Source: Mesorhizobium sp. B2-4-3 (GTDB lineage Bacteria; Pseudomonadota; Alphaproteobacteria; Rhizobiales; Rhizobiaceae). Taken from it: DNA of 64,000 nt. The stretch covers positions 62,001 to 126,000 of the forward strand of contig NZ_VFVL01000003.1 of assembly GCF_006442815.1 (NCBI RefSeq), in the 5' to 3' direction. The notes under the pieces were generated by a model. It was given only the letters and a program-made list of their open reading frames with translations, searched no databases and was not told the DNA's origin. The first letter of the stretch is position 1. Each line of letters starts with the position of its first letter. Position numbers and translations under genes: made by a program. This document shows, piece by piece, positions 33,999-42,141 of the stretch.

Positions 33999-34850
33999 CT
34001 AAGCCGCCTTTTTCCACCCATCCCTGATATGCCGATACCCCTCGCGATAAACCGCCTCTGGGCTCTCCGCGAAATCGCGCCACACCTTCGTCGCCGCAGC
34101 AAGATCCTTGAGCGAGCGCCCGAACGACTCGATGGTCAGCCAGTCGTCATAGCCGCTCTTGCGGATGGCGGAGAACGTCTCCTTCCAGGGGATGTTGCCG
34201 CGCCCGGGCACGCCGCGGTCGTTCTCCGAAATATGGACATGGACGATATTTTTGCGATTGCGCGTGTAGGCGCCGATCGGATCGGCCTCCTCGATATTGG
34301 CGTGGAACGTGTCGTACATCGCCTTGATATGCGGCTGGTCGATCGCGTCGATATGCTCCGACAGGTCGGCCATGGTGTTGACGAGATAGCATTCGAAGCG
34401 GTTGAGCGCTTCGAGCCCGATGGTCACGCTCTTCTTGCCGGCATGGTCGCCGATGGCGCGCTGCGAGGCGACCGAGCGCTTCTTCTCGGCCGCCGTCGGG
34501 CCACTGCCGGAAAAGGCGCCGAGCGTCGAATGCAGGGGCCCGCTGAGGGTATCCGCGCCGAGCGCGGCACTGCAGTCGATCGCCCATTTCATATAATCGA
34601 CGCCGGCCTTGCGGGTCGCCGCATCTGGCGAGATTAGGTTCATCGCCGGATCGCCCATCGCCGAGACCGCGGTGCGCTCCAGGCCGATGCGGTCGAGCAT
34701 CTCGCCGAGCCTTTTGTAGTCGTCGGGCGCCCCGGCAAAGACCGGTATCTCGACGCCATCGAAGCCGGTCGCCTTGATGTCCCTCAGCAGCGCCTCGTGC
34801 TTCTTCGAGACGCTGGTCGTCCACAAGAACATGCACATGCCGATCTTCAT
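33999..34850 (-). CDS. D-tagatose 3-epimerase-type sugar isomerase/epimerase
   Basis: 283 residues from ATG at 34850, which has GGAGGGG six bases upstream; a GTG two codons earlier is less well placed. Motifs follow the D-tagatose/D-psicose 3-epimerase pattern: GLEALNRFE, DTFHANIEE, HVHISENDRGVPGRG and IESF carry the metal and catalytic Glu, Asp and His residues. It likely epimerises a ketose or rearranges a keto-acid sugar. It is the last gene of a three-gene minus-strand operon, separated from the oxidoreductase by a nested palindrome. Confidence 0.87.
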   Translation of the reverse strand: MKIGMCMFLWTTSVSKKHEALLRDIKATGFDGVEIPVFAGAPDDYKRLGEMLDRIGLERTAVSAMGDPAMNLISPDAATRKAGVDYMKWAIDCSAALGADTLSGPLHSTLGAFSGSGPTAAEKKRSVASQRAIGDHAGKKSVTIGLEALNRFECYLVNTMADLSEHIDAIDQPHIKAMYDTFHANIEEADPIGAYTRNRKNIVHVHISENDRGVPGRGNIPWKETFSAIRKSGYDDWLTIESFGRSLKDLAAATKVWRDFAESPEAVYREGYRHIRDGWKKAA

Positions 34851-34875
34851 CGACACCCCTCCCCATCACCTTCGA

Positions 34876-35021
34876 TTAGGGGTGATGAGATTCAGGTCAG
34901 GCCGAGTCGAGAACCGTGGCTTCCGAGAACCGGAGCGGAGCGTACTTTAAGTACGTGAGCACCGGAAGCGCAGGAAGCCGCCGTTCGCAGACCGGCCTCA
35001 CCTGAATATCGGCACCCCTAA
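34876..35021. repeat. 146-bp nested palindromic element
   Basis: Outer arms TTAGGGGTG / CACCCCTAA, then TTCAGGT / ACCTGAA, GGCTTCC / GGAAGCC and a central GTACTT / AAGTAC form nested stems. It fills the gap between two operon genes and its right end supplies the stop codon of the Gfo/Idh gene. It looks like a mobile-type intergenic palindrome. Confidence 0.8.
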
Positions 35022-36205
35022 AGCTTCGTCCACGCCCCGTTTTTCTTCGACGACTTCACGCAGGCCTCGATGAAGGCCATGCCCTCGACGCCGTCCGCGA
35101 TCGTCGGGAAGACGACATCCTTGGCCGGCTTGCCGCCTTTCCTGCGCGCCGCGCGGATGGCCCGTGCGGCCTCCTGGTAGATATTGGCAAAACCTTCGAG
35201 ATAGCCCTCCGGATGGCCGGACGGCACGCGGCTGACGCGGGCCGCGACCGGCATCGCGCCGGCGCCGGCCCGGGTGAGCAACTGCTTCGGCTGGCCGAAC
35301 GGCGTGTACCAGAGATAGTTCGGGTCGGCCTGCACCCATTCCAGCCCGCCCTTGGAGCCATAGATGCGCAGCTTCAGCCCGTTCTCGTGGCCGGGCGCCA
35401 CCTGGCTTGCCCAGATCATGCCCTTGGCCGGATGCCTGTTGCCGACCGGCTTGAAGCGCAGCATGACATTGACATTGTCGTCGAGCTGGCGCCCAGGCAC
35501 GAAGGCGTCGAGATCGGCTGAGAGCGTATCGAGCTCCAGCCCGGACACGAAGCGGGCAAGATTATAGGCATGCGTGCCGATGTCGCCCAGCGCGCCGCCG
35601 GCGCCGGCCTGCTTGGGATCGGAGCGCCACGAGGCCTGCTTCTGGCCTGTGGCGGCGAGGTCTTCGGTCAGCCAGTCCTGCGGATATTCCGACTGCACGA
35701 TGCGGATGTCGCCGAGCTGGCCCTTGGCCACCATCTCGCGCGCCTGCCGGATCATCGGGTAGGCGGTGTAGTTGTGGGTCAGCACGAACACCTTGCCGGT
35801 CTTCTCGACCAGGGCGGCAAGCTTCTTCGCCTCGGCCAGCGACGTCGCCAGCGGCTTGTCGCAGATGACATGGATGCCGGCCTCGAGGAAGGCTTTGGCC
35901 GCCGGCACATGCACGTTGTTGGGCGTGACGATCGCCACGGCCTCGATGCCGTCTGGACGCTTGGCCTCGGCCTTGGCCATCTCGGCATAGGAGCTGTAGC
36001 TGCGCGCCGGATCGAGTCCGAGTTCTTCGGCCGATGCCTTCGCCCGCGCCGGATCCGACGACAGCGCGCCGGCCACCAGCACGAAGTCGTTGTCCATGCG
36101 CGCCGCGATGCGGTGCACCGCGCCGATGAAGGCACCCTGCCCGCCGCCGACCATGCCATAGCGGATCGGGCCGCCTCCCGCTTCCGACTTCGATGCGCCG
36201 ACCAT
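35018..36205 (-). CDS. Gfo/Idh/MocA-family oxidoreductase
   Basis: 395 residues. The Rossmann start YGMVGGGQGAFIG (about 16-28), the catalytic motif DKPLATS (about 118) and GGALGDIGTHAYN (DxGxH form, usual catalytic His present) are clear. It probably oxidises a sugar or keto-sugar with NAD(P). AGAGGAC precedes the ATG. Co-transcribed with two TIM-barrel isomerases, it likely makes a keto intermediate for one of them. It is not closely similar to the Gfo/Idh protein at 1568. Confidence 0.88.
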   Translation of the reverse strand: MVGASKSEAGGGPIRYGMVGGGQGAFIGAVHRIAARMDNDFVLVAGALSSDPARAKASAEELGLDPARSYSSYAEMAKAEAKRPDGIEAVAIVTPNNVHVPAAKAFLEAGIHVICDKPLATSLAEAKKLAALVEKTGKVFVLTHNYTAYPMIRQAREMVAKGQLGDIRIVQSEYPQDWLTEDLAATGQKQASWRSDPKQAGAGGALGDIGTHAYNLARFVSGLELDTLSADLDAFVPGRQLDDNVNVMLRFKPVGNRHPAKGMIWASQVAPGHENGLKLRIYGSKGGLEWVQADPNYLWYTPFGQPKQLLTRAGAGAMPVAARVSRVPSGHPEGYLEGFANIYQEAARAIRAARRKGGKPAKDVVFPTIADGVEGMAFIEACVKSSKKNGAWTKL

Positions 36206-36218
36206 TTCTTGTCCTCTC

Positions 36219-36350
36219 TTTAGCTCCTCACCCTCCCCCTTGCGGGAAGGGTCGACGCGCGGCGTCGGAGTGGGGGTATAAGAGTCCGCTGCGACTTGGG
36301 ATTCAACCCCACCCGGACCCGCGGCCGAACCTCCTCAAGGGAGCTGCGGG
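36219..36350. repeat. Mosaic of rhizobial intergenic palindromes
   Basis: Contains ACCCTCCCCCTTGCGGGAAGGGT-like stems, GGGTATAAG, and a CCCGCGG...GGGAGCTGCGGGTC stem. It fills the gap between two co-directional genes and has no convincing promoter. Confidence 0.45.
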
Positions 36351-37406
36351 TCAAATCCCCATCATCGCCCGCAGCAGCTTTTTATCGGTCGTGCCGGCGG
36401 CGAAATCATCGAAGGCCTTCTCGGTCACCCGGATGATGTGGTGCTGGATAAAAGGCGCGCCTTCGGCGGCCCCGTCCTCGGGATGTTTCAGGCAGCATTC
36501 CCATTCCAGCACCGCCCAGGAATCGTAATTGTACTGCGTAAGCTTGGAGAAGATGCCGCTGAAATCCACCTGCCCGTCGCCAAGCGAGCGGAAGCGGCCT
36601 GCCCGGTTCACCCAGCCCTGGTAGCCGGAATAGACGCCTTGCCGTCCGGTCGGGTTGAACTCGGCGTCCTTGACGTGGAACGCCTTGATCCGCTCGTGGT
36701 AGATGTCGATGAACTCGAGATAGTCGAGTTGCTGCAACAGGAAGTGCGACGGATCGTAGTTGATGTTGCAGCGCTTGTGTCCACCGACCGCGTCGAGGAA
36801 CATCTCGAAGGTAGCGCCGTCGAACACGTCCTCCGAGGGATGGATCTCGTAGCCGACATCGACCCCGTTGTCCTCGTAGACATCGAGGATCGGCTTCCAG
36901 CGTTTGCCGAGTTCGCCGAAGGCTTCCTCGATGAGGCCGGCCGGGCGCTGCGGGAAGGGGTAAAGGTAAGGAAAAGCCAGCGAGCCGGTGAATGAGACCG
37001 AGGCGTTCAGCCCGAGATTGCGCGATGCCTTGGCGCCGAACTCCATCTGCTCGACGGCCCATTTCTGCCGCGCCTTGGGATTGTTGTGGACCGAAGGCGG
37101 AGCAAAGCCATCCATCTGCGCGTCATAGGCTGGATGCACCGCCACCAGTTGCCCCTGCAGATGCGTCGACAGTTCGGTGATCTCGACGTCGGCGTCGGCG
37201 CAGATGCCTTTCACCTCGTCGCAATAGGCCTTCGACGACGCCGCCTTCTTGAGGTCGAACAGGCGCCCGTCCCAGGTCGGGATCTGCACGCCCTTGTAGC
37301 CCAGGCCGGCCGCCCATTTGGTGATCGAAGCCAGGGAATTGAACGGCGCGGCATCGCCCGCGAACTGCGCCAGAAACAGGCCGGGACCCTTCATCGTCGT
37401 CGGCAT
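36351..37406 (-). CDS. Sugar phosphate isomerase/epimerase (TIM barrel)
   Basis: 351 residues from ATG at 37406, chosen because GGGAGG lies six bases upstream; an ATG at 37412 touches that site. Motifs VGYEIHPSEDVFDG, CNINYDPSHFLLQ, AFHVKDAEFNPTGRQG and AVLEWECC give the metal-binding Glu, Asp and His positions of the xylose isomerase-like family. This longer subfamily is usually found with Gfo/Idh genes. It heads the minus-strand operon; a TGGTATTACCA site lies about 100 bases upstream. Confidence 0.87.
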   Translation of the reverse strand: MPTTMKGPGLFLAQFAGDAAPFNSLASITKWAAGLGYKGVQIPTWDGRLFDLKKAASSKAYCDEVKGICADADVEITELSTHLQGQLVAVHPAYDAQMDGFAPPSVHNNPKARQKWAVEQMEFGAKASRNLGLNASVSFTGSLAFPYLYPFPQRPAGLIEEAFGELGKRWKPILDVYEDNGVDVGYEIHPSEDVFDGATFEMFLDAVGGHKRCNINYDPSHFLLQQLDYLEFIDIYHERIKAFHVKDAEFNPTGRQGVYSGYQGWVNRAGRFRSLGDGQVDFSGIFSKLTQYNYDSWAVLEWECCLKHPEDGAAEGAPFIQHHIIRVTEKAFDDFAAGTTDKKLLRAMMGI

Positions 37407-37508
37407 CGGCATCCTCCCTCATTGTTTTCGCGACCAAGCATAGCGCCGATTGAAGTGAGGGCCAGCCTGTTTGGTCAATACTGTCGGCGTCCATGCGTTG
37501 CGCCATTC

Positions 37509-37519
37509 TGGTATTACCA
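37509..37519. promoter_or_regulatory. FadR-type operator TGGTATTACCA
   Basis: TGGT-N3-ACCA palindrome, the core recognised by FCD-domain GntR regulators such as FadR and LldR. The same 11 bases, preceded by TC or TTC, recur at 52689. Confidence 0.65.
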
Positions 37520-37688
37520 AATCTCGTAATTCGGTCAAGCGGCCGAAATCGACGAAGACGCGGCTGACTTTCAAACGGATGAGCAAAATTCCCTTGTGAA
37601 ATCAGCCTATTGACGAGATGATTTGGCTTCCCCTACCCACTTCTTGCTGTGCATTAAAATTTGCTGTAGAGGTCATGGCAGACCCAAT

Positions 37689-37699
37689 TGGTCGAACCA
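37689..37699. promoter_or_regulatory. FadR-type operator TGGTCGAACCA
   Basis: TGGT-N3-ACCA palindrome 108 bases before the ATG at 37807; the identical 11-mer recurs at 52865. Confidence 0.65.
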
Positions 37700-37806
37700 G
37701 TTTGGAGGAAAATGCTGGCAACGCCTTGGGGAGGAATCATGCGGCCGCCTCTGTCGGAGGCGTCGCGGGGTAAAATGTGACAGGCGAATTCTGGGAAGGA
37801 TAGACC

Positions 37807-38694
37807 ATGCATCTTTCGACGCACAATTGGATGCGGGCGGAGCCGCTGGAGGTGACGCTCAAGCGCATCAAGAAATTCGGCTATGAATCGATCGAGATTT
37901 CCGGCGAGCCCGAGCAGTACAAGACCAACGAGACGCGTGCGCTGCTCAAGGAGCACGGCATCCGCTGCTGGGGTTCGGTGACGCTGATGCTGGGCGAGCG
38001 CAACCTTGCCGCCAGGGACCAGGGCCAGCGCGAGCGCTCGGTTCAATATGTCAAGGACGTGCTCACCATGGTGAGCGAGCTCGACGGCGAGATCATCACG
38101 CTGGTGCCCGCGACCGTCGGCAAGGTCGTGCCGGACGGCACCGAGGCGGAGGAATGGGGCTGGGTGGTCGACGCCACGCGCGAGTGTTTCACCCATGCCA
38201 AGAAGGTCGGCGTCAGGATCGCCGTCGAGCCGCTCAACCGCTTCGAGACCTATCTCTTCAACCGCGGCGCCCAGGCGCTGGCGCTTGCCGATGCGGTGAG
38301 CCCCGAATGCGGCGTCTGCCTCGACGCCTACCATATCCACATGGAGGAATTTAACGTCTATGACGCGATCCGGCAGGTCGGCAAGCGCCTGTTCGATTTC
38401 CATGTCGCCGACAACAACCGCTTCGCTGCCGGCCTTGGCCAGATCGACTGGCCGAAGATCGTGCGCACGCTGAAGGAAGTCGGCTATGACGGCGCGCTGA
38501 CCAACGAGTTCGTCGCGCCCGTCGACCGCACGCCGGCGGCGCCTTATCCGGAGATGGTCGAGCGCAATCCGGTCGACATCTCGCCCGAGCAGCTCAAGTT
38601 CATCCAGGACCACGGCTCCAGCGTGCTTACGGAAAAATTCTACACCGACCAGATGCGCATCACCGCCGAAACGCTGCTGCCACTGATCAAGTAG
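37807..38694 (+). CDS. Sugar phosphate isomerase/epimerase (DTE-like TIM barrel)
   Basis: 295 residues; ATG at 37807 follows GGAAGGA. VEPLNRFETYLF, LDAYHIHMEEFN, FHVADNNRFAAGLGQ and LTNEFVAP correspond to the metal ligands of the tagatose 3-epimerase-type barrel. It is the third such enzyme in 5 kb and is not nearly identical to the others. Its neighbours are an acid-sugar dehydratase, a GntR regulator and a hydroxyacid dehydrogenase, so it probably handles a keto-acid sugar or ketose intermediate. Confidence 0.86.
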   Translation: MHLSTHNWMRAEPLEVTLKRIKKFGYESIEISGEPEQYKTNETRALLKEHGIRCWGSVTLMLGERNLAARDQGQRERSVQYVKDVLTMVSELDGEIITLVPATVGKVVPDGTEAEEWGWVVDATRECFTHAKKVGVRIAVEPLNRFETYLFNRGAQALALADAVSPECGVCLDAYHIHMEEFNVYDAIRQVGKRLFDFHVADNNRFAAGLGQIDWPKIVRTLKEVGYDGALTNEFVAPVDRTPAAPYPEMVERNPVDISPEQLKFIQDHGSSVLTEKFYTDQMRITAETLLPLIK

Positions 38695-38751
38695 GCCTCC
38701 GATTGAAACCTATCCCTTCCACCCGGCGGGCGGAGGGGCCGAAGGGAAAAC

Positions 38752-39921
38752 ATGCGCATCAAAAGCGTCCAGGCCTGGTGGGTTCGTATCCCGATCGAAG
38801 TCGCGAAGCAGCATCGCAGCGACTTCGGCCAGGTGACGACGTTCGACGCCGCCATTCTGCGCATCGAGACCGATGACGGCCTGGTCGGCTGGGGCGAGGG
38901 CAAGAACGCCGCCGGCAGCGCCGGCAGCTATGGCGCGCTCGTCCATCTGCTCAACCACGAGATCGGCCCGCAGCTCATCGGTTGCGATCCGGCCGACATC
39001 GGCATCATCTGGGAAATGCTCTACAACGGCGTTCGGCATGAGACGGCGGCGCATGCCGGCCATGCCATGCCGCAGCTGGCCCGGCGCGGCATGAGCGTGG
39101 CGGCGATCAGCGCCGTCGACATCGCGCTCTGGGACATCCTCGGCAAGTCGCTGGGGCAGCCGGTGTGGCGGCTGCTCGGCGGCCGCAAGGTCGAGCGCAT
39201 GCAGGCCTATGCCTCGGGCGGCTGGGCCTCTGCCGACGCGATCGGCGAGCAGTTGAAATCCTATATCGCCAAGGGCGGCTTCAAGGCGCTGAAGATGCGC
39301 GTCGGCGCCATGGACGGCGCCCCGCATGTCTCGGCCGCGCGCGTGCGCGCCGCAAGGCAGGCGATCGGGCCCGATATCGAGCTGATGGTCGACGCGCACG
39401 GCACCTACACCGTCGCCGAGGCCAAGCGCTTCATCAAGCTGACCGCCGATCTCGACCTTGCCTGGTTCGAGGAACCGGTGATCGCCGACGACAAGGCGGG
39501 CATGGCCGAAGTGCGTGCCTCGGGCGCGACGCCGATTGCCACCGGCGAAAGCGAGGCGACGCGCTACGCCTTCCGCGATCTGGCGGTGCTGAAATCGGCC
39601 GACATCTTCCAGCCGGATCCCGCCTTCTGCGGCGGCATCAGCGAGGCGATGAAGATCGGCACCATCGCCAGCGCCTTCAACCTGCGCTTCGCGCCGCATC
39701 TATGGGCCGGCGCACCCTGCTTCTTTGCCGGGCTGCATGTCTGTGCCGCCTCGCCCGCCAGCTTCATCATCGAATATTCGCTCGGCGCCAATCCGATGAT
39801 CCACGACCTTGTCGAGGAGACTGTCGAAGCGAAGGACGGTATGATAGCGATCCCTGAAAAGCCGGGATTGGGTTTCACCATCTCCGAGCGACTCCTGGAG
39901 GCGCACGCGCAACGTATTTGA
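38752..39921 (+). CDS. Enolase-superfamily (mandelate racemase group) acid-sugar dehydratase
   Basis: 389 residues. Metal ligands Asp214, Glu240 and Glu266 are in place; the second-strand base motif reads Lys181-Met-Arg183 and the Asp289/His316 dyad completes an MR-group active site. Such enzymes abstract the proton alpha to a carboxylate and usually dehydrate aldonates or aldarates. The exact acid cannot be assigned. It lies between the isomerase and the GntR regulator, only two bases before the latter's ATG, so they are one operon. Confidence 0.88.
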   Translation: MRIKSVQAWWVRIPIEVAKQHRSDFGQVTTFDAAILRIETDDGLVGWGEGKNAAGSAGSYGALVHLLNHEIGPQLIGCDPADIGIIWEMLYNGVRHETAAHAGHAMPQLARRGMSVAAISAVDIALWDILGKSLGQPVWRLLGGRKVERMQAYASGGWASADAIGEQLKSYIAKGGFKALKMRVGAMDGAPHVSAARVRAARQAIGPDIELMVDAHGTYTVAEAKRFIKLTADLDLAWFEEPVIADDKAGMAEVRASGATPIATGESEATRYAFRDLAVLKSADIFQPDPAFCGGISEAMKIGTIASAFNLRFAPHLWAGAPCFFAGLHVCAASPASFIIEYSLGANPMIHDLVEETVEAKDGMIAIPEKPGLGFTISERLLEAHAQRI

Positions 39922-39923
39922 CG

Positions 39924-40640
39924 ATGAAAGAAAAGAACCTTCTCGCGGAACTTGCCGCCTACCTCTTCGCCAACTCGGACAAGGAGTCCGGCCGCACGCC
40001 CTCGGAGCGCGAGCTGGCGGAACATTTCGGCGTCAGCCGCGGCCAGATCCGCGAAGCGTTGGCCATCCTGGAAGCCATGCGCATCGTCGAGCGACGCGCC
40101 AAGTCCGGCATCTATATCGACACCAAGCAGGCGAGCGTGGAAGCGTTGGCGCTTTTCGCCCGCGCGGGCCTGCCGCTCGATCCGGTGCAGATCTACGAGA
40201 CCGTAGAGTTGCGCAAGATCCACGAGATCAAGGCGGCCGAGCTTGCCTGCTCGCGCGCCACCGAGGAGAACTTCGAACGCCTGCGCGAGATCCTGAAGGC
40301 TTCGGAAGAGCGCATCGCCGCCGGCGAAGGCCTCGCCAAGGAGGATCGCGAGTTCCACCTCGAGATCGTGCGCGCGACCAAGAACAGCGTCTTCCACAAC
40401 ATCTGCAGCGTCTATTACCTGATGGGCGAGCAGCGCCTGCCGATCTATTTCAACGATCCCGAACGCAGCGTGCGCTCGCATGCCGAGCATATCCAGATCT
40501 ACGAGGCGCTGCTGCGCCGCGACGGCAACCTCGCCCAGGCCCTGATGAATGCCCATTTGCAGGGCGCCGAAAGCTACTGGAAGGGGATCATCGAAGGCCT
40601 CGGAACGGAACCGAAAAGCGCGGCGCTCGAAAAGGCCTAG
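39924..40640 (+). CDS. FadR-type GntR transcriptional regulator
   Basis: 238 residues from ATG at 39924 (a TTG two codons upstream overlaps the preceding stop). Winged helix about 5-70 (ELAEHFGVSRGQIREALAIL) and FCD domain about 95-225 (EDREFHLEIVRATKN, HAEHIQIYEAL) with the His/Asp residues that bind a metal and carboxylate ligand. Its family binds TGGT-N3-ACCA sites, and two lie upstream of this operon with four more in the window. It is the best candidate controller of all of them, responding to an organic or sugar acid. Confidence 0.88.
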   Translation: MKEKNLLAELAAYLFANSDKESGRTPSERELAEHFGVSRGQIREALAILEAMRIVERRAKSGIYIDTKQASVEALALFARAGLPLDPVQIYETVELRKIHEIKAAELACSRATEENFERLREILKASEERIAAGEGLAKEDREFHLEIVRATKNSVFHNICSVYYLMGEQRLPIYFNDPERSVRSHAEHIQIYEALLRRDGNLAQALMNAHLQGAESYWKGIIEGLGTEPKSAALEKA

Positions 40641-40686
40641 AGCATTTTGCAGCCAAGCATTATCGCTTGGCGTCGCAGAAATGCGG
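40638..40686. repeat. Palindromic repeat overlapping a stop codon
   Basis: Arms around AGCATTTtgCAGCCAAGC and GCTTGGCG...GAAATGCG form a hairpin that begins inside the TAG stop of the GntR gene. It resembles other rhizobial GAGCATTTT-type repeats and fills the gap to the hydroxyacid dehydrogenase gene. Confidence 0.65.
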
Positions 40687-40702
40687 AGAAAAACAAAACC
40701 TC

Positions 40703-41680
40703 ATGCGCAAGATCCTGTCGACGCATTCGCTGCATCCTCGCGCCACGGCCATGCTGGCGGGCGCCGGGCGGCTTGCGATCGCTTCCGCGCTCGATCCCAA
40801 GACCCTGACCACTGAGGCCCGCGACGCCGACATAGTCATCGTGCGCGCGCCGCTGCCGCCTGAGCTGTTTGCGGGTGCTTCGAGCCTGCGCGCCGCGATC
40901 CGCCACGGTGCCGGGCTGGACATGATCCCGGTCGAGGCCGCGACCGCCGCCGGCGTGCTGGTGGCGAACGTGCCCGCCGTCAATGCCCGCTCGGTCGCCG
41001 AGCATGTGATGTTCGTGGCTCTTGCCCTGCTGCGGCGATTCCGCATGATGGACCGCGACCTGCGCGCCAAGGGCTGGCTTGCCGGGCGCGAGCACGCCAA
41101 CTCGACCAGCGAGCTTGCCGGCAAGACGATCGGCATCGTCGGCCTCGGCGCGGTCGGCCAGGCCGTCGGCCATATCGCCGCGCACGGCTTCGACCTCAAT
41201 GTCGTGGCGACGACGCGCAGCCTGCGTCCGGCGCCCGAACGTGTCGGCTTCCTGTCGATCGACGCGCTGGTCGAGCAGAGCGATATCATCGTGCTCTGCT
41301 GTCCGCTGACGGAGGAAACGCGCGGCCTGATCGGCCGCGAGCGCATCGCCCGCATGAAGCCCAACGCGCTGCTGATCAATGTCTCGCGCGGCCCGGTTGT
41401 CGACGACGAGGCGCTGATCGAAGCGTTGCGAGAGGACCGCATCGGCGGCGCAGCGCTCGACGTTTTTGCGACCCAACCGCTGCCGCCAAGCCACCCCTAT
41501 TTCGGCTTCGACAATGTCATCGTCACCCCGCATATGGCCGGCATCACCGAGGAATCGATGATGCGCATGGGCGTCGGCGCCGCCGGCGAGGCGTTGCTGG
41601 TGCTCGCTGGCAAGCTGCCGGTCAACCTGCGCAATCCGGAAGTTATCGAGCATTACCGGCGGCGCTTTCCGGCCGACTGA
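40703..41680 (+). CDS. D-isomer specific 2-hydroxyacid dehydrogenase
   Basis: 325 residues from ATG at 40703. NAD motif GIVGLGAVGQAVG (about 144-156), catalytic Arg229 (NVSRGPVVD) and His277 (VTPHMAGIT) are conserved. The usual catalytic Glu of the DVFxxEP motif is Gln258 here (DVFATQPL), a feature of some subfamilies. It would interconvert a 2-keto acid and a 2-hydroxy acid, possibly reducing the product of the dehydratase. Last gene of the GntR operon. Confidence 0.88.
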   Translation: MRKILSTHSLHPRATAMLAGAGRLAIASALDPKTLTTEARDADIVIVRAPLPPELFAGASSLRAAIRHGAGLDMIPVEAATAAGVLVANVPAVNARSVAEHVMFVALALLRRFRMMDRDLRAKGWLAGREHANSTSELAGKTIGIVGLGAVGQAVGHIAAHGFDLNVVATTRSLRPAPERVGFLSIDALVEQSDIIVLCCPLTEETRGLIGRERIARMKPNALLINVSRGPVVDDEALIEALREDRIGGAALDVFATQPLPPSHPYFGFDNVIVTPHMAGITEESMMRMGVGAAGEALLVLAGKLPVNLRNPEVIEHYRRRFPAD

Positions 41681-41726
41681 AGTCCGCGCCTCAATTTTCG
41701 CCGATTTGGCGGCGACCTTCATCGTC

Positions 41727-42113
41727 ATGGCCAAGCACCTCGCCGAAATCCTGGTTCTGATTGCCGGCATCTGCGTCGCCGCGACTGGCGCTCAAGCTGA
41801 TCAAGGCAGCTATGTGCCCTGCGACAACGGCTTGCGCTGCGTGATGGCACCCTGCCCTTCGAACAGCGCGCTCGACCTCGCCACCGGCAAGATCGTCAAG
41901 GGAGTGTGGATCGACGTCGACGGCCTGCCACAGCAGGACAAGGCGCTCGACCTTCCAGACAAGCTTTATGCCGGCAAGATCGTCGTCGCAGGCACGATCG
42001 CAAACCGGCGGCATACCTTCAACGGCAAGCAATACAGTCTGCCGACGCTGATCGCGACCGGCATCGAGCGCGCGTCAAAGAATAGCGAACGCGCTCACTG
42101 CTCGGGCCACTGA
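41727..42113 (+). CDS. Small secreted protein of unknown function
   Basis: 128 residues from ATG at 41727. A signal peptide (residues 1-23, ending GAQA before DQGSYVP) is followed by a compact domain with three cysteines early (VPCDNGLRCVMAPC) and one near the end. I do not recognise the family with certainty; DUF-type periplasmic proteins with a 'PCDNG..C....CPS' start occur in rhizobia. No operon partner: the amidase downstream is on the other strand. Confidence 0.6.
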   Translation: MAKHLAEILVLIAGICVAATGAQADQGSYVPCDNGLRCVMAPCPSNSALDLATGKIVKGVWIDVDGLPQQDKALDLPDKLYAGKIVVAGTIANRRHTFNGKQYSLPTLIATGIERASKNSERAHCSGH

Positions 42114-42141
42114 GGACTCGTACTCCTCCGGAGCCGCGCAT

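Larger units (their letters stand above)
37413..37806. promoter_or_regulatory. Divergent regulatory region with two FadR-type operators
   Basis: 394 bases without a gene between two divergent sugar-catabolism operons. It contains TGGTATTACCA (37509-37519), nearer the minus-strand operon, and TGGTCGAACCA (37689-37699), nearer the plus-strand one. The DNA is relatively A/T-rich from 37550 to 37680. No clear sigma-70 boxes were assigned. Confidence 0.7.

Noticed and set aside
36219-36350. Internal promoter for the Gfo/Idh gene
   Set aside because: The gap is filled by repeat hairpins; I saw no convincing -35/-10 pair or operator.
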